DNA of 41,183 nt from Planctomycetota bacterium (GTDB lineage: Bacteria > Planctomycetota > PUPC01 > DSUN01), in contig VGYW01000013.1 of assembly GCA_016872875.1 (NCBI GenBank), forward strand, positions 1-41,183. The letters run 5' to 3'. A program made the position numbers and the translations under genes. The stretch's first letter is position 1, and each line of letters begins with the position of its first letter. The notes under the pieces are model-generated. The model did no database searches. It was given only the letters and a program-made list of their open reading frames with translations, and was not told the origin of the DNA. Shown in pieces: positions 25,351-32,727 of the stretch.

Positions 25351-25407
25351 CCCTCCCGAAGAGCCTGCCCTGAGCGAAGTCGAAGGGCTCCAACGCCTTC
25401 GGGAGGG
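25351..25407 (+). terminator. Hairpin after the ThuA gene
   Basis: CCCTCCCGAAG (25351-25361) pairs perfectly with CTTCGGGAGGG (25397-25407), six bases after the stop. The loop contains CCTGCCCTGAGCGAAGTCG, a sequence type common in dispersed repeats of environmental genomes. There is no T-run. Confidence 0.55.
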
Positions 25408-25435
25408 TAATGTGGCGGGGCGTACCTTGAAAGTT

Positions 25436-25585
25436 CGGTTGCGGCCGCTGAGTTTTCCTGGCATGCGCCACGCGATGGACGACCTGAAGCTCGACCGCCT
25501 GGACGTCATTCACGCAGGCGAGCAGACCTTCCCCACGACCAGGGGCGTGAGGGCCGTGGCACCTGGAAGGGCATGTTCACCTTGA
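25436..25585 (+). pseudogene. Possible C-terminal remnant of an ATPase-like protein
   Basis: The frame reads VRLRPLSFPGMRHAMDDLKLDRLDVIHAGEQTFPTTRGVRAVAP with no start or preceding domain. The pattern (basic strand, SFPG helix, LxRLDVIHAG, GVRAVA) resembles the C-terminus of AAA/DUF4143-type ATP-binding proteins. The recognition is tentative. It fits a decayed region that also holds antitoxin-like genes without partners. Confidence 0.3.
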
Positions 25586-25611
25586 CAACCCAGGGCGCGC
25601 CGGCCTACAAT
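25582..25611 (+). promoter_or_regulatory. Promoter of the antitoxin-like gene
   Basis: TTGACA at 25582-25587, an 18-bp spacer and TACAAT at 25606-25611, about 18 nt before the start of the short leader and 25 nt before the ATG. Confidence 0.75.
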
Positions 25612-25635
25612 CGAGGCACTCCCAGGAGAACCCCC

Positions 25636-25842
25636 ATGACTACGAAGGAGAAAGCCGTTCGCGCCGTGCAAGAGCTTCCCGACGATGCCTCGATTGAGGA
25701 CGCGATGGAGCGTCTGCTCTTTGTGGCGAAGGTCGAGCGAGGCATCCAGCAGGCCGACGCGGGCCAGACCATCCCCCACGAGCGCGTGCTCAAGCATATG
25801 CGCGCGGATGCTCAAAAGAGGGAGCATAGGCCATGGGCGTGA
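25636..25842 (+). CDS. Small antitoxin-like protein
   Basis: A 68-residue protein (DDASIEDAMERLLFVAKVERGIQQADAGQTIPHERVL) matching the pattern of short antitoxins usually paired with RelE/ParE-type toxins, in which a D-AS-EDA-E-L-KVE-GI-QAD-G-T-xHE core precedes a final basic/tryptophan end. It has AGGAG 8 nt before the ATG and a strong promoter. No RelE/ParE-type toxin follows; the next gene, overlapping by 10 bases, encodes a membrane protein. Confidence 0.6.
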   Translation: MTTKEKAVRAVQELPDDASIEDAMERLLFVAKVERGIQQADAGQTIPHERVLKHMRADAQKREHRPWA

Positions 25843-26432
25843 AAGCCTCATCGGCCATCAAAACGGGCATCTTGTTTCTTGCGGGTGCAGCGGCAGGATT
25901 CGGGGGCGGTTTCCTGGTAAAGAACGCGAACCTGAAGGAGCTGGTGCCCTTGATAGCCACCCTGGTTGGTGGTGCACTGGCGGTAGTTGGGGGCTTCGTC
26001 GCAAACTACCTGCTCAGCAAGATCGCGCATGATAGGGCTCGCCGCGAGTTCCTCACAGCCAAGCTTGAGGGCATCTTGCTGAAGTCCGTTGACGCTGTGA
26101 ACTTGATACAGGAGATGCTGGATAAGAAGATGCGGAAGGCGCTTGCTGGACAGGCAGATGAGGAATCAGCACCGTACTACGTGAATCTCGACCTTGCCCA
26201 GATCCGACTTGTCACTGGCTCCTATTGTCCAGAGCTTCAGGCACGCCGCTTTCGCAGACCCCTGAGGATCAGGCAATCAGCGCGTTGGCGTCAACGGCGA
26301 ACACGGCGCCGGCTACGCCAGGAGTGGAAGTGCTCGGCAACGTCGTCCTCCGTGATGCCGGCGCGAGCGAGGGCCGCGTCGAGTTCTTCCGCGCGGCGGA
26401 CGAGGAGTCTGGCCTCGGGCATGCTCACGTAG
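25833..26432 (+). CDS. Small two-helix membrane protein, C-terminus probably frameshifted
   Basis: Residues 1-130 look genuine: two membrane segments (ILFLAGAAAGFGGGFLV; LVPLIATLVGGALAVVGGFVA) and a charged helix (RARREFLTAKLEGILLKSVDAVNLIQEML). After about residue 133 (nt 26230) the frame becomes arginine/serine-rich and reads antisense across the convergent gene at 26291-26536, so the true end is likely earlier. A shift of one base near 26210 would give a short tail APIVQSFRHAAFADP and a stop at about 26272. The start overlaps the end of the antitoxin-like gene, suggesting coupling. Function unknown. Confidence 0.5.
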   Translation: MGVKASSAIKTGILFLAGAAAGFGGGFLVKNANLKELVPLIATLVGGALAVVGGFVANYLLSKIAHDRARREFLTAKLEGILLKSVDAVNLIQEMLDKKMRKALAGQADEESAPYYVNLDLAQIRLVTGSYCPELQARRFRRPLRIRQSARWRQRRTRRRLRQEWKCSATSSSVMPARARAASSSSARRTRSLASGMLT

Positions 26433-26536
26433 TCGGCGAGGGCGCGGGAGACCAGTTGATCGAGATCTGTCCCCCCCTCACCCGTCAATGCCTTGAGCCC
26501 TGCGACCAAGTCGTCGGGAATCGTGACGGTGCTCAT
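26291..26536 (-). CDS. VapB-like ribbon-helix-helix antitoxin, no toxin seen
   Basis: An 81-residue protein starting MSTVTIPDDLVAGLKALTGE, a ribbon-helix-helix opening (beta strand, then DLDQLVSRALADYV), followed by a helix MPEARLLVRRAEELDAALARAGITEDDV of the kind that neutralises PIN-domain toxins. The start at 26536 is chosen from the fold; a purine-rich GGGGG precedes it. The usual PIN toxin gene is absent from the downstream side, where a truncated membrane-protein gene lies. Confidence 0.6.
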   Translation of the reverse strand: MSTVTIPDDLVAGLKALTGEGGTDLDQLVSRALADYVSMPEARLLVRRAEELDAALARAGITEDDVAEHFHSWRSRRRVRR

Positions 26537-26609
26537 GGCACACCCCCAAGGTACAGTCCTATCGTTTCGGTACATTTTGCGCGCCGGACATCCCGCGAGC
26601 AAGCTCCCC

Positions 26610-27362
26610 CTATACCGCCGTCCAGCCCCCATCCACCGAAAGGACGGCCCCTGTTACCATTCTGGCCTCCTCGCTCGCCAGGTAGGCCACTGCGGCGGCA
26701 ACGTCCTCGGGCAGGGCAAGACGCCCGGCAGGGATGCGGTCAATGACGGACTTGCGGAACTCCGGGTTGGCCAGCCGCGCCCGCGTGAGGCCGGTCTCGA
26801 CGAACGTGGGCGCCACGGCGTTCACGGTCACGCCGTGCTTGGCCCACTCGACGGCGAGGGTCTTGGCGAGGAGGATGACGGCGGCCTTGCTCGCGCAATA
26901 GACCGGCTGCCCCGCAATGGCGACGAGGCCCGACTGGCTTGAGAGGAAAACGATGCGCCCCCAGCCCCGCGCTATCATCGGCCGCGCCACGGCCTGGGCC
27001 ATGAAGAACTGCCCCTTCACGTTCGTGTCGAACACCGCGTCCCAGTTCTCCTCCGTCACCTCCAACCCGGCGGCTGGGCGGTTGATGCCCGCGTTGTTCA
27101 CGAGGATGTCAATCCGCCCGAGCTCGCGTTCCGCGGCTGCGACGCCATCGCGGACCTGCGCGAGGTCGCAGATGTCAATGGCCAGCTTCGCCACGCGGTG
27201 GCCGTGGGCGGCGACCTTCGCGGCGGTCTCGTCAAGGCTCACGCCTGGCCGGTCGCTGAGCGCCACGTCGGCCCCCTGCCGAGCCAGGGCCACGGAGATC
27301 GCCGTGCCCAAGCCCCCGGCCGCTCCTGTGACCAGTGCCACTTTCCCATCTAGCTGAAACAT
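26610..27362 (-). CDS. Short-chain dehydrogenase/reductase
   Basis: A 250-residue classical SDR using NAD(P)H. The cofactor motif TGAAGGLG is at 12-19, NNAG at 89-92, Asn near 114, Ser141/142, and the catalytic pair Tyr155 and Lys159 in YCASK. The C-terminus ends MVTGAVLSVDGGW, typical of the FabG/gluconate 5-dehydrogenase group. GGAG lies 7 nt before the start. It is downstream of hisD on the same strand, separated by a perfect hairpin. The substrate, likely a sugar acid or polyol, is not fixed. Confidence 0.92.
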   Translation of the reverse strand: MFQLDGKVALVTGAAGGLGTAISVALARQGADVALSDRPGVSLDETAAKVAAHGHRVAKLAIDICDLAQVRDGVAAAERELGRIDILVNNAGINRPAAGLEVTEENWDAVFDTNVKGQFFMAQAVARPMIARGWGRIVFLSSQSGLVAIAGQPVYCASKAAVILLAKTLAVEWAKHGVTVNAVAPTFVETGLTRARLANPEFRKSVIDRIPAGRLALPEDVAAAVAYLASEEARMVTGAVLSVDGGWTAV

Positions 27363-27397
27363 CGCGTCGCTCCGAAAGGTCAAGAGTTCTTGCGGGG

Positions 27398-27437
27398 GGT
27401 CTGGGGGGAGCTTCTGGCAAGAAGCTCCCCCCAGACC
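27398..27437 (-). terminator. Perfect 18-bp hairpin between hisD and SDR genes
   Basis: GGTCTGGGGGGAGCTTCT (27398-27415) pairs without mismatch with 27420-27437 across a GGCA loop. It begins 3 nt past the hisD stop on the minus strand, 36 nt before the SDR start. No T-run follows, so it may be a processing or stability site, or a partial terminator lowering SDR expression. Confidence 0.6.
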
Positions 27438-27439
27438 AT

Positions 27440-28786
27440 TCATTCCGCGTACCGCTCCACGCGCACTCTCGCGGTGATCGCGTGTGCGAGCATGTTTTCG
27501 AGCTTGCACTGGCGTTCGGTCACGGCGCCGATGTCGCGGCTGGCGGCGGGCGTGAGGCGTTGATACGTGCAGGTCTTGAGGAACTTGCCCACCCAGAGGC
27601 CGCCCGTGTAGCGTGCCGCGCGGCCCGTGGGGAGAATGTGGTTCGTCCCGATGCTCTTGTCGCCATAGGCCACGGTCGTCTCCTCCCCGATGAAGAGCGA
27701 GCCGTAGTTAGCCAGGCGGTTGACATAGAAATCGGTGTCTAGCACGTGAAGCTCGAGGTGCTCGGGGGCGTAGTCGTCGCTGAGGGCGCAGGCCTCCTCA
27801 GGGCTGTCGGCGGCGAGGACGATGCCGTTGTCGCGCCAGGAGAGCGCCGCCACGTCGCGGGTGGGGAGCACGGCGAGCTGCTTTTCGAGCTCCGCGATGG
27901 CGGCCCGCGCGAATGCCTCAGCGTCTTGCGGGGCAGAGACGCCCCGCCTACAGGTGCAGATGAGGCACACCCCGCTGTTCGGGTCGTGCTCGGCCTGGCC
28001 CAGGAGGTCGCAGGCCACGAGCGCGGGGTCCGCCGCGTCATCGGCGATGACCAGGATTTCGGTCGGCCCGGCAAGCAGGTCAATCCCAACTCGCCCGAAG
28101 AGCTGGCGTTTCGCCTCCGTCACGAAGCGGTTGCCTGCACCGCACAGGATGTCTACAGGCTCCACCACACCCAGCCCGAAGGCCATCATCGCCAGAGCCT
28201 GGACGCCGCCCAGGACGAAGATGCGGTCGGCCCCTGCCCTCGCCATCGCGTTGATCGTGGCGGGGTAGTAGCCTTGCCCCGAAGTGGCCCGCCGCTCCGC
28301 GGCGGAATCTCCCGCCACGGAGTGGCGGGCTACGGGCGGCGTGCAAGCCACAACGCTCCTCACACCTGCCACCTTGGCCGGGATGATGCTCATCTGCGCG
28401 GAGCCGAACATCGGGTAGCGCCCGCCTGGCACGTAGCAGCCCACGGAGTTCACCGGGATGTGCTTGTGTCCGAGGACGACCCCTGGCCGCACCTCGACAT
28501 CGAGGGGCAGGAGGGTCGCAAGCTGGGCCTCCGCGAACTTCCGCACGTTGGCCTGGCAGTAGGCCGTGTCGCGCACCGCCTCGTCGGAAAGCCGCGAGAC
28601 CGCCTCAGCGATCTCCCCCGTGCTCAGCTCGAAGCTCGGCGGGTCCCAGCCGTCGAGCCGCCTGCTGTACTTGCGGACGGCGTCCATGCCGTTCCGCTCG
28701 ATGTCGCCGAGCATCTCGGCGACGACGCGGCTCGTCTCCTGGTCCTGCTGGAGAAGCGTGTGTCCGCCGCTCTTGATCGTCCTCAT
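27440..28786 (-). CDS. hisD: Histidinol dehydrogenase family protein, with in-frame repeat
   Basis: A 448-residue member of the HisD family, which oxidises L-histidinol to L-histidine with two NAD and zinc. Landmarks are KHIPVNSVGCYVPGGRYP, GGVQALAMMAFG, CGAGNRFVTEAKRQLFG, IDLLAGPTEILVIAD, AEHDPNSG and the catalytic PEHLEL (Glu342, His343). The ATG at 28786 follows AAGGAAGG. About 17 residues (ARHSVAGDSAAERRATSG, near residues 150-170) are encoded by a palindromic repeat and are extra to the family. No other his genes are nearby and the neighbour is an SDR, so it could be a HisD-like dehydrogenase of sulfolactate/sugar-alcohol catabolism instead. Confidence 0.85.
   Translation of the reverse strand: MRTIKSGGHTLLQQDQETSRVVAEMLGDIERNGMDAVRKYSRRLDGWDPPSFELSTGEIAEAVSRLSDEAVRDTAYCQANVRKFAEAQLATLLPLDVEVRPGVVLGHKHIPVNSVGCYVPGGRYPMFGSAQMSIIPAKVAGVRSVVACTPPVARHSVAGDSAAERRATSGQGYYPATINAMARAGADRIFVLGGVQALAMMAFGLGVVEPVDILCGAGNRFVTEAKRQLFGRVGIDLLAGPTEILVIADDAADPALVACDLLGQAEHDPNSGVCLICTCRRGVSAPQDAEAFARAAIAELEKQLAVLPTRDVAALSWRDNGIVLAADSPEEACALSDDYAPEHLELHVLDTDFYVNRLANYGSLFIGEETTVAYGDKSIGTNHILPTGRAARYTGGLWVGKFLKTCTYQRLTPAASRDIGAVTERQCKLENMLAHAITARVRVERYAE
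28285..28331. repeat. Palindromic repeat inside hisD
   Basis: Two adjoining hairpins, CCGCCGC-TCC-GCGGCGG at about 28290-28305 and CCCGCCAC-GGA-GTGGCGGG at 28311-28329, enclosed by TGGCCCGCC/GGCGGGCTA ends. The length keeps the hisD frame open. Confidence 0.75.
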
Positions 28787-29030
28787 TCGCCTTCCTTCCG
28801 CATCGTGTCTGTTCTCCTTCTGTGGGATCCTAGCCATCCTCACCTGCTGCGTCAAGCATGACCCATTGCCCGGGTGCGGCGACACGCCTGCCTATGCCAG
28901 CACCCGCTGGAACACCGCTTCTGCGGAGCTTACGAGTGTGGGGTGCTGACTGGCAGCCCTCGCGAGGAGGCGGGCCCGCTCCCCACGCACCGCCGCGCGC
29001 AGGCGGGAGAGAACGAGGGCCCGAATGAGG

Positions 29031-29056
29031 ATTGCAGAGTCATATGACTCTGCAAT
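29031..29056. repeat. 26-bp perfect palindrome, copy 1
   Basis: ATTGCAGAGTCAT followed directly by its complement ATGACTCTGCAAT, with no loop. It is AT-rich against the background. The flank on its left (GGCGGGAGAGAACGAGGG) resembles the flank of copy 2. Confidence 0.85.
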
Positions 29057-29180
29057 TACTCCTCGGAGTGGGCGCCGCATTCCCGCAGGCGGCGGGCGCC
29101 TGCGGAGTGCGCGACGGACCGGCCACGACCTGACTATCGCACCCGGCACGCGGGCCGGCGAGAAGAAGGGGTTGGACGAT

Positions 29181-29208
29181 AATTGCAGAGTCATATGACT
29201 CTGCAATT
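29181..29208. repeat. 28-bp perfect palindrome, copy 2
   Basis: The same palindrome extended by one A/T pair on each side, 151 bp from copy 1 (centre to centre). Left flank GGCGAGAAGAAGGGG resembles copy 1, so a longer unit was probably duplicated. It may be a dyad operator for one of the divergent genes or a small dispersed element. Confidence 0.85.
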
Positions 29209-29310
29209 GTGATTCCGATCACGCGTCTCGTGTCCGCGGGCGACGGACGCCTGGGGTGTCAAGGTGGCACGTGCCCAAGTGCGCCATTGCGCCGCGCCCG
29301 CGAAAGGGAC

Positions 29311-29339
29311 TTGACGCTACGGCACGGCGCGAGTACCCT
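29311..29339 (+). promoter_or_regulatory. Promoter of the reductase-like gene
   Basis: TTGACG at 29311-29316, a 17-bp spacer and TACCCT at 29334-29339, giving a leader of about 40 nt with AAAGGAAG before the GTG start. Confidence 0.6.
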
Positions 29340-29386
29340 TTGGCTATGGGGAAGGGACGGTTCGTCTCTGGAAAGGAAGCTGAAGG

Positions 29387-30235
29387 GTGTCGCAGTTCCC
29401 CCGCACGACGGTCGGCGGAGTCTCCCTCTCGCGCCTCATCGTGGGCACGAACTGGTTCCTGGGCTACTCGCACACGTCCGCGGCCAAGGACCGCTTCATC
29501 AAGGAGTTCATGACCCGCGAGCGGGTGGCGGACATCCTGACGGTGTTCCTCCACGCCGGCGTTGACGCGGTGTTGGGGATGCCCGTGCCGATGCTCAGCG
29601 GCGGAATCGAGGACGCCGAGTACCGCACCGGCCGGAAGATGCAGCTCATCCTCACCCCCACGTTCAACATCCGCCCCGGCGGGCCGCCCGACCAGGAGCC
29701 CGAGCGCGTCTTCGACCGCGTCAGGGAGCTCGGCGCCACATTCTGCTTCCCCCACAGCTCGCTCGTGGACCGCCTGGTGGACCGCCTGACCGGCAGCATC
29801 CGCCAGTACGACGGCTACGCGAAGCTCATCCGCGAGCGCGGCATGATCCCCGGCCTCTCCACCCATCTGCCCGAAACCGTGGTCGTTGCCGACCAGACGG
29901 GCGCCGACGCCGAGACCTACATCCAAATCTACAACTGCGCAGGCTTCCTGATGACCGTGGAGGCCGACTGGTGCATGCGCATCATCCTGAACGCCAAGAA
30001 GCCCGTGATGACGATCAAGCCGCTGGCCGCCGGCAGGCTCCTGCCCCCCGTGGGGCTGGCCTTCGTCTGGAACACCATCCGCGACCAGGACATGGTGACC
30101 ATCGGCACGACGACGCCCGACGAGGCGAAAGAGGCCGTTGAGCTCTCCCTCAGCTTCCTCGAACGCCGCATCCCGACCATCGAGCTCCAGAAGACCAGGA
30201 GCAAGAAGGGGCTCGAGGGGGCGGAGAAGGCGTGA
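29387..30235 (+). CDS. Aldo/keto-reductase-like TIM-barrel protein
   Basis: A 282-residue soluble protein starting at GTG with AAAGGAAG 8 nt upstream. The opening RTTVGGVSLSRLIVGTNWFLGYSH resembles aldo/keto reductases, and the end (VTIGTTTPDEAKEAVELSLSFLE) matches their C-terminal NADP-binding strand. The middle (DILTVFLHAGVDAVLGMP, GLSTHLPETVVVAD, AKKPVMTIKPLAAGRLLP) follows barrel periodicity. The catalytic Asp-Tyr-Lys-His set of true reductases is not evident, so the activity may differ. Probably a barrel-fold relative of unknown role. Confidence 0.65.
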   Translation: MSQFPRTTVGGVSLSRLIVGTNWFLGYSHTSAAKDRFIKEFMTRERVADILTVFLHAGVDAVLGMPVPMLSGGIEDAEYRTGRKMQLILTPTFNIRPGGPPDQEPERVFDRVRELGATFCFPHSSLVDRLVDRLTGSIRQYDGYAKLIRERGMIPGLSTHLPETVVVADQTGADAETYIQIYNCAGFLMTVEADWCMRIILNAKKPVMTIKPLAAGRLLPPVGLAFVWNTIRDQDMVTIGTTTPDEAKEAVELSLSFLERRIPTIELQKTRSKKGLEGAEKA

Positions 30236-30298
30236 GAGAACGTTGGGTGCCGGAAGTCCAATGCTCAATGACCAAGTGAAGGAGCAGCCGATCCCTTC

Positions 30299-30403
30299 CT
30301 CGTTCCCACGCTCCGCGTGGGAACGGAGGTGTTGACGCTCCGCGTCGTCCAGCGGCCGCAGAGCGGCCAGCGCGGGCGTTCCCACGCGGAGCGTGGGAAC
30401 GAG
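30299..30403. repeat. GTTCCCACGCTCCGCGTGGGAAC element
   Basis: Two palindromes, CGTTCCCACGC and complement at 30301-30325 and 30377-30401, are themselves inverted relative to each other (outer CTCGTTCCCACG/CGTGGGAACGAG). Between them are shorter hairpins (AGCGGCCGC, GAGCGGCC). This sequence type is a widespread dispersed repeat in bacteria. It fills most of the gap before the epimerase gene. Confidence 0.85.
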
Positions 30404-30444
30404 ACCGAGAAGGAGCACGAGGACAATTCAAGGGGACCGTTCGG

Positions 30445-31389
30445 ATGAGGAGCTTTGTCACTGGCGCAGCGGGTTTCATCGGGGCACACCTCTGCCGCCG
30501 CCTCCTGGACAAAGGCCATGAGGTCGTGGGGATCGACTCTTTCACGGACTACTACCCGCGTGCGGTGAAGGAGGCACGGGTGGCACCGCTGCGGGGCATG
30601 GCGGGCTTCAGGCTCGTCGAGGGCGACGTGCTGACAGCCGACCTAGACGCCTTGGCGGCGGGCGCCGACTTCATCTTCCACCAGGCGGCGCAGGCCGGCG
30701 TGCGCGCGAGCTGGGGCCAGACCTTCGAGATTTACACCAACAACAACGTCCTGGCGACCCAGCGAATGCTCGAGTGCGCGCGGCGCGTGAAGCCGCGGAA
30801 GTTCGTCTACGCCTCCTCGTCGTCGGTCTACGGCGAGGGGCGCGAGCGGCCGACGCGCGAGAGCGACCCGAAGCGTCCCCTCTCCCCCTACGGCGTGACC
30901 AAGCTGGCCGGCGAACACCTCTGCCACCTCTACGAGCACAACTTCGGCGTGCCCACCGTCTCGCTCCGCTACTTCACCGTCTACGGCCCGCTCGGGCGGC
31001 CCGACATGTCGGTCTGGAAGTTCACCCTCGCCCTCCTGCGGGGCGAGGAGCTTGTGGTCTACGGCGACGGCCAGCAGTCGCGCGGCTTCACCTACGTTGA
31101 CGACGTTGTGCAGGCGAACCTGCTCGCGGCCCGCTCGCGGCTCAGCGACACCGCCTTCAACGTCGGCGGCGCCAGCACCGTCACGGTCAACCAGCTCATC
31201 CGTGCCATCGAGCGCATCGTCGGGCGGAAGGCCCGCGTGCGCCACGAGCCGTTCGCCGAGGGCGACGCCCGCCACACCCACGCCGACATGGCCCGCGCCC
31301 GCCGCCGCCTCGGCCTCGCCTGCCGCACCCCCCTCCGCAAGGGCCTCCCCCCCACCATCCAGTCCATCCGCGACTTCTACGGCTTGTAA
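30445..31389 (+). CDS. NAD-dependent nucleotide-sugar epimerase/dehydratase
   Basis: A 314-residue extended SDR. The dinucleotide motif GAAGFIG is at 7-13, the catalytic Tyr149 and Lys153 lie in SPYGVTKLAGEHL, and SSSVYGEG and RYFTVYGPLGRPDM are typical of UDP-glucuronate or UDP-glucose 4-epimerases. It interconverts UDP-sugars for surface polysaccharide. AAGGGG lies 9 nt before the ATG. The HQAAQAGVRASW segment is close to UDP-glucuronate 4-epimerases, but exact specificity cannot be assigned. Confidence 0.9.
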   Translation: MRSFVTGAAGFIGAHLCRRLLDKGHEVVGIDSFTDYYPRAVKEARVAPLRGMAGFRLVEGDVLTADLDALAAGADFIFHQAAQAGVRASWGQTFEIYTNNNVLATQRMLECARRVKPRKFVYASSSSVYGEGRERPTRESDPKRPLSPYGVTKLAGEHLCHLYEHNFGVPTVSLRYFTVYGPLGRPDMSVWKFTLALLRGEELVVYGDGQQSRGFTYVDDVVQANLLAARSRLSDTAFNVGGASTVTVNQLIRAIERIVGRKARVRHEPFAEGDARHTHADMARARRRLGLACRTPLRKGLPPTIQSIRDFYGL

Positions 31390-31414
31390 GGCTTTGGGCA
31401 TCCGCGAACAGTTT

Positions 31415-31604
31415 GTAGTGCGGGCTTCAGCCCGTCCTGTGGGCGGCGCCTCCGTGCTGTGGGCGGGGCCTCCGTGCCCCGCTTCCTCTCCCTCCCCGCT
31501 CGCGGGGAGGGCCGGGGTGGGGACAGCGCCCCGCCCCTCAATCCACAGTGGCACAGGCGTCTCGCCTGTGGGCGGAGGAAGAGACGGCCTGAAGGCGGCA
31601 CTAC
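31415..31604. repeat. GTAGTGCGGGCTTCAG repeat element, large copy
   Basis: Starts GTAGTGCGGGCTTCAGCCCG and ends with GGCCTGAAGGCGGCACTAC, the inverted counterpart. The interior contains repeated TGGGCGGxGCCTCCGTG units and a CACAGGCG-TCT-CGCCTGTG hairpin. A compact relative is at 18589-18671. Confidence 0.8.
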
Positions 31605-31636
31605 GAAGTCCAGCTTCTTTCGGCTGAGGTTCTGCC

Positions 31637-31903
31637 TCAAAAAAAGTCCTTCACCACCTCGGCCAGGAGATTGGGGTCCTGGGTCTCAAGGATGCGGGCG
31701 ATGCGCCAGGAGGGGACTTTGAGGTTCTTGAGCGCGATCTCGGCCTGTGCCCAGAGGCGCTTGCGCTTCTTCTCATCCTCTTCCACCATGATGTCCGACA
31801 CCAGCTCGGCGAGCTTCTGGAGCATGAGGTCGGGCTTGTGCTCGTAGTAGCGCTTGATGACGCCGCGTTGGTAGGGAGTGTATCCCGGCATCGGGTTGCT
31901 CAT
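31637..31903 (-). CDS. Small conserved-looking protein of unknown function
   Basis: An 88-residue mainly helical protein (MSNPMPGYTPYQRGVIKRYYEHKPDLMLQKLAEL, then EEDEKKRKRLWAQAEIALKNLKVPSWRIARIL). I do not recognise it by name; short proteins opening with PYQRGVIKRYYE occur in planctomycete-type genomes. AAGGG lies about 9 nt before the ATG at 31903. No membrane segment or signal. It is tail-to-tail with the epimerase gene. Confidence 0.65.
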   Translation of the reverse strand: MSNPMPGYTPYQRGVIKRYYEHKPDLMLQKLAELVSDIMVEEDEKKRKRLWAQAEIALKNLKVPSWRIARILETQDPNLLAEVVKDFF

Positions 31904-31927
31904 GATGGGCCCTTGGAGGATGTGCCC

Positions 31928-32188
31928 CTACGCAGGAACGAGGTGGAGCCGGACGCCGAAGCCGAGCTGGCGGAGCATCTCTTCGCAATCCTCCCATAGA
32001 AGCCCAAAGGCCCGCACATCGGCAAGGCCGAGACGGCTCACCACGTCCCGCACCACGGGGCAATCTGCCTCTGCGAACTCACCGTCCATCATGGCCTGCT
32101 CGGCCCAGTCCACAAGCTCCTCGGGCGCGATCTCATGCTCGAGATATGCGGTGAGCTTCGCCGCGACAGCTCGCTTATCGGTCAGCAT
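31928..32188 (-). CDS. Small unknown protein
   Basis: An 86-residue acidic, helical protein (MLTDKRAVAAKLTAYLEHEI, PEELVDWAEQAMMDGEF, VRDVVSRLGLADVRAFGLLWEDCEEML). The ATG at 32188 is preferred because the longer frame upstream runs through the dispersed repeat at 32217. It lies 24 nt upstream of the small gene ending at 31637, so they may be co-transcribed. I cannot assign a family. Confidence 0.55.
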   Translation of the reverse strand: MLTDKRAVAAKLTAYLEHEIAPEELVDWAEQAMMDGEFAEADCPVVRDVVSRLGLADVRAFGLLWEDCEEMLRQLGFGVRLHLVPA

Positions 32189-32216
32189 CTCGCGGCACCC
32201 GGCGCCCGGCATTAAG

Positions 32217-32420
32217 GCGTCCTGGGGGACCCGTCCCCCAGACCCCCTGGGATTTACCGCGTTTGAGCCACCGGCACACAAGCGCGAGGCGGCGCCCCGA
32301 AGGGCGCCGCCCGTGCCGTATGGCACTGCCGCAGCGCCGTAATTCTACCAAGTGTGCCGGCGGCTGTAAAGCGATAAATCCTGGGGGTTCGGGGGCAAAG
32401 CCCCCGACGCCTGGGGCAGG
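32217..32420. repeat. CCCCCAGGATTT/GCCGCCGGCAC inverted-repeat element
   Basis: The left arm (32242-32279, CCCCCTGGGATTTACCGCG, then CACCGGCACAC) is mirrored by 32354-32390 (GTGTGCCGGCGGCTGTAAAG, then ATAAATCCTGGGGG). Outside the right arm is a hairpin GGGGGCAAAGCCCCC. The centre has a GGCGGCGCCC-type hairpin. The right arm with its hairpin reappears inverted at 41106-41162. Confidence 0.8.
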
Positions 32421-32474
32421 TTCCTTCTGACAACGGGCCTGACGATCGCGTAGGTGCGGGTTGCGCGGCATCGG

Positions 32475-32648
32475 TCAGCCGCGCCACCAATGTGGAGCGC
32501 GCAGGTCCATGTGAACGTGCATCACCCCGGGGTCCTCGGCGTACCTCTGCTTGCACTCCCTGTTCATCTTCCAAAGGAAGTTGCAGACAAGCCTCTCGGC
32601 GAAATCGCCGATGATCTTCGAGTGCCGTGGCCCCTTGTCAATCTCCAT
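32475..32648 (-). pseudogene. Probable remnant of a larger gene
   Basis: From the ATG at 32648 the frame reads MEIDKGPRHSKIIGDFAERLVCNFL, a start I associate with longer nuclease-like proteins in which a KIIGDFGExLVCNxLSRSGFEV stretch continues into a PD-(D/E)XK-type domain. Here the sequence changes after residue 25 to an unrelated end (KMNRECKQRYAEDPGVMHVH). The 57-residue frame is therefore probably a fused remnant. The recognition is tentative. Confidence 0.35.
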
Positions 32649-32727
32649 TCGCTGCCCCTCGTGACAGCCGTGTGCCCCGCGAGTCCACCTCCATCCTACC
32701 CCGAACACCCAACACCTTCCTTGTAGC

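Larger units (their letters stand above)
28787..29386. other. 600-bp divergent gap between hisD and the reductase-like gene
   Basis: A minus-strand frame at 28892-29080 (RLRAAVRGERARLLARAASQHPTLVSSAEAVFQRVLA) could be the end of a decayed protein, but it has no proper start. The gap also holds two copies of a 26-bp palindrome, an inner hairpin (CCGCAGGCG/CGCCTGCGG, 29084-29106) and the promoter at 29311. Confidence 0.45.

Noticed and set aside
27440..28786. Full histidine operon context for hisD
   Set aside because: No other his gene is in the window; the neighbour is an SDR, so I did not infer a his operon.
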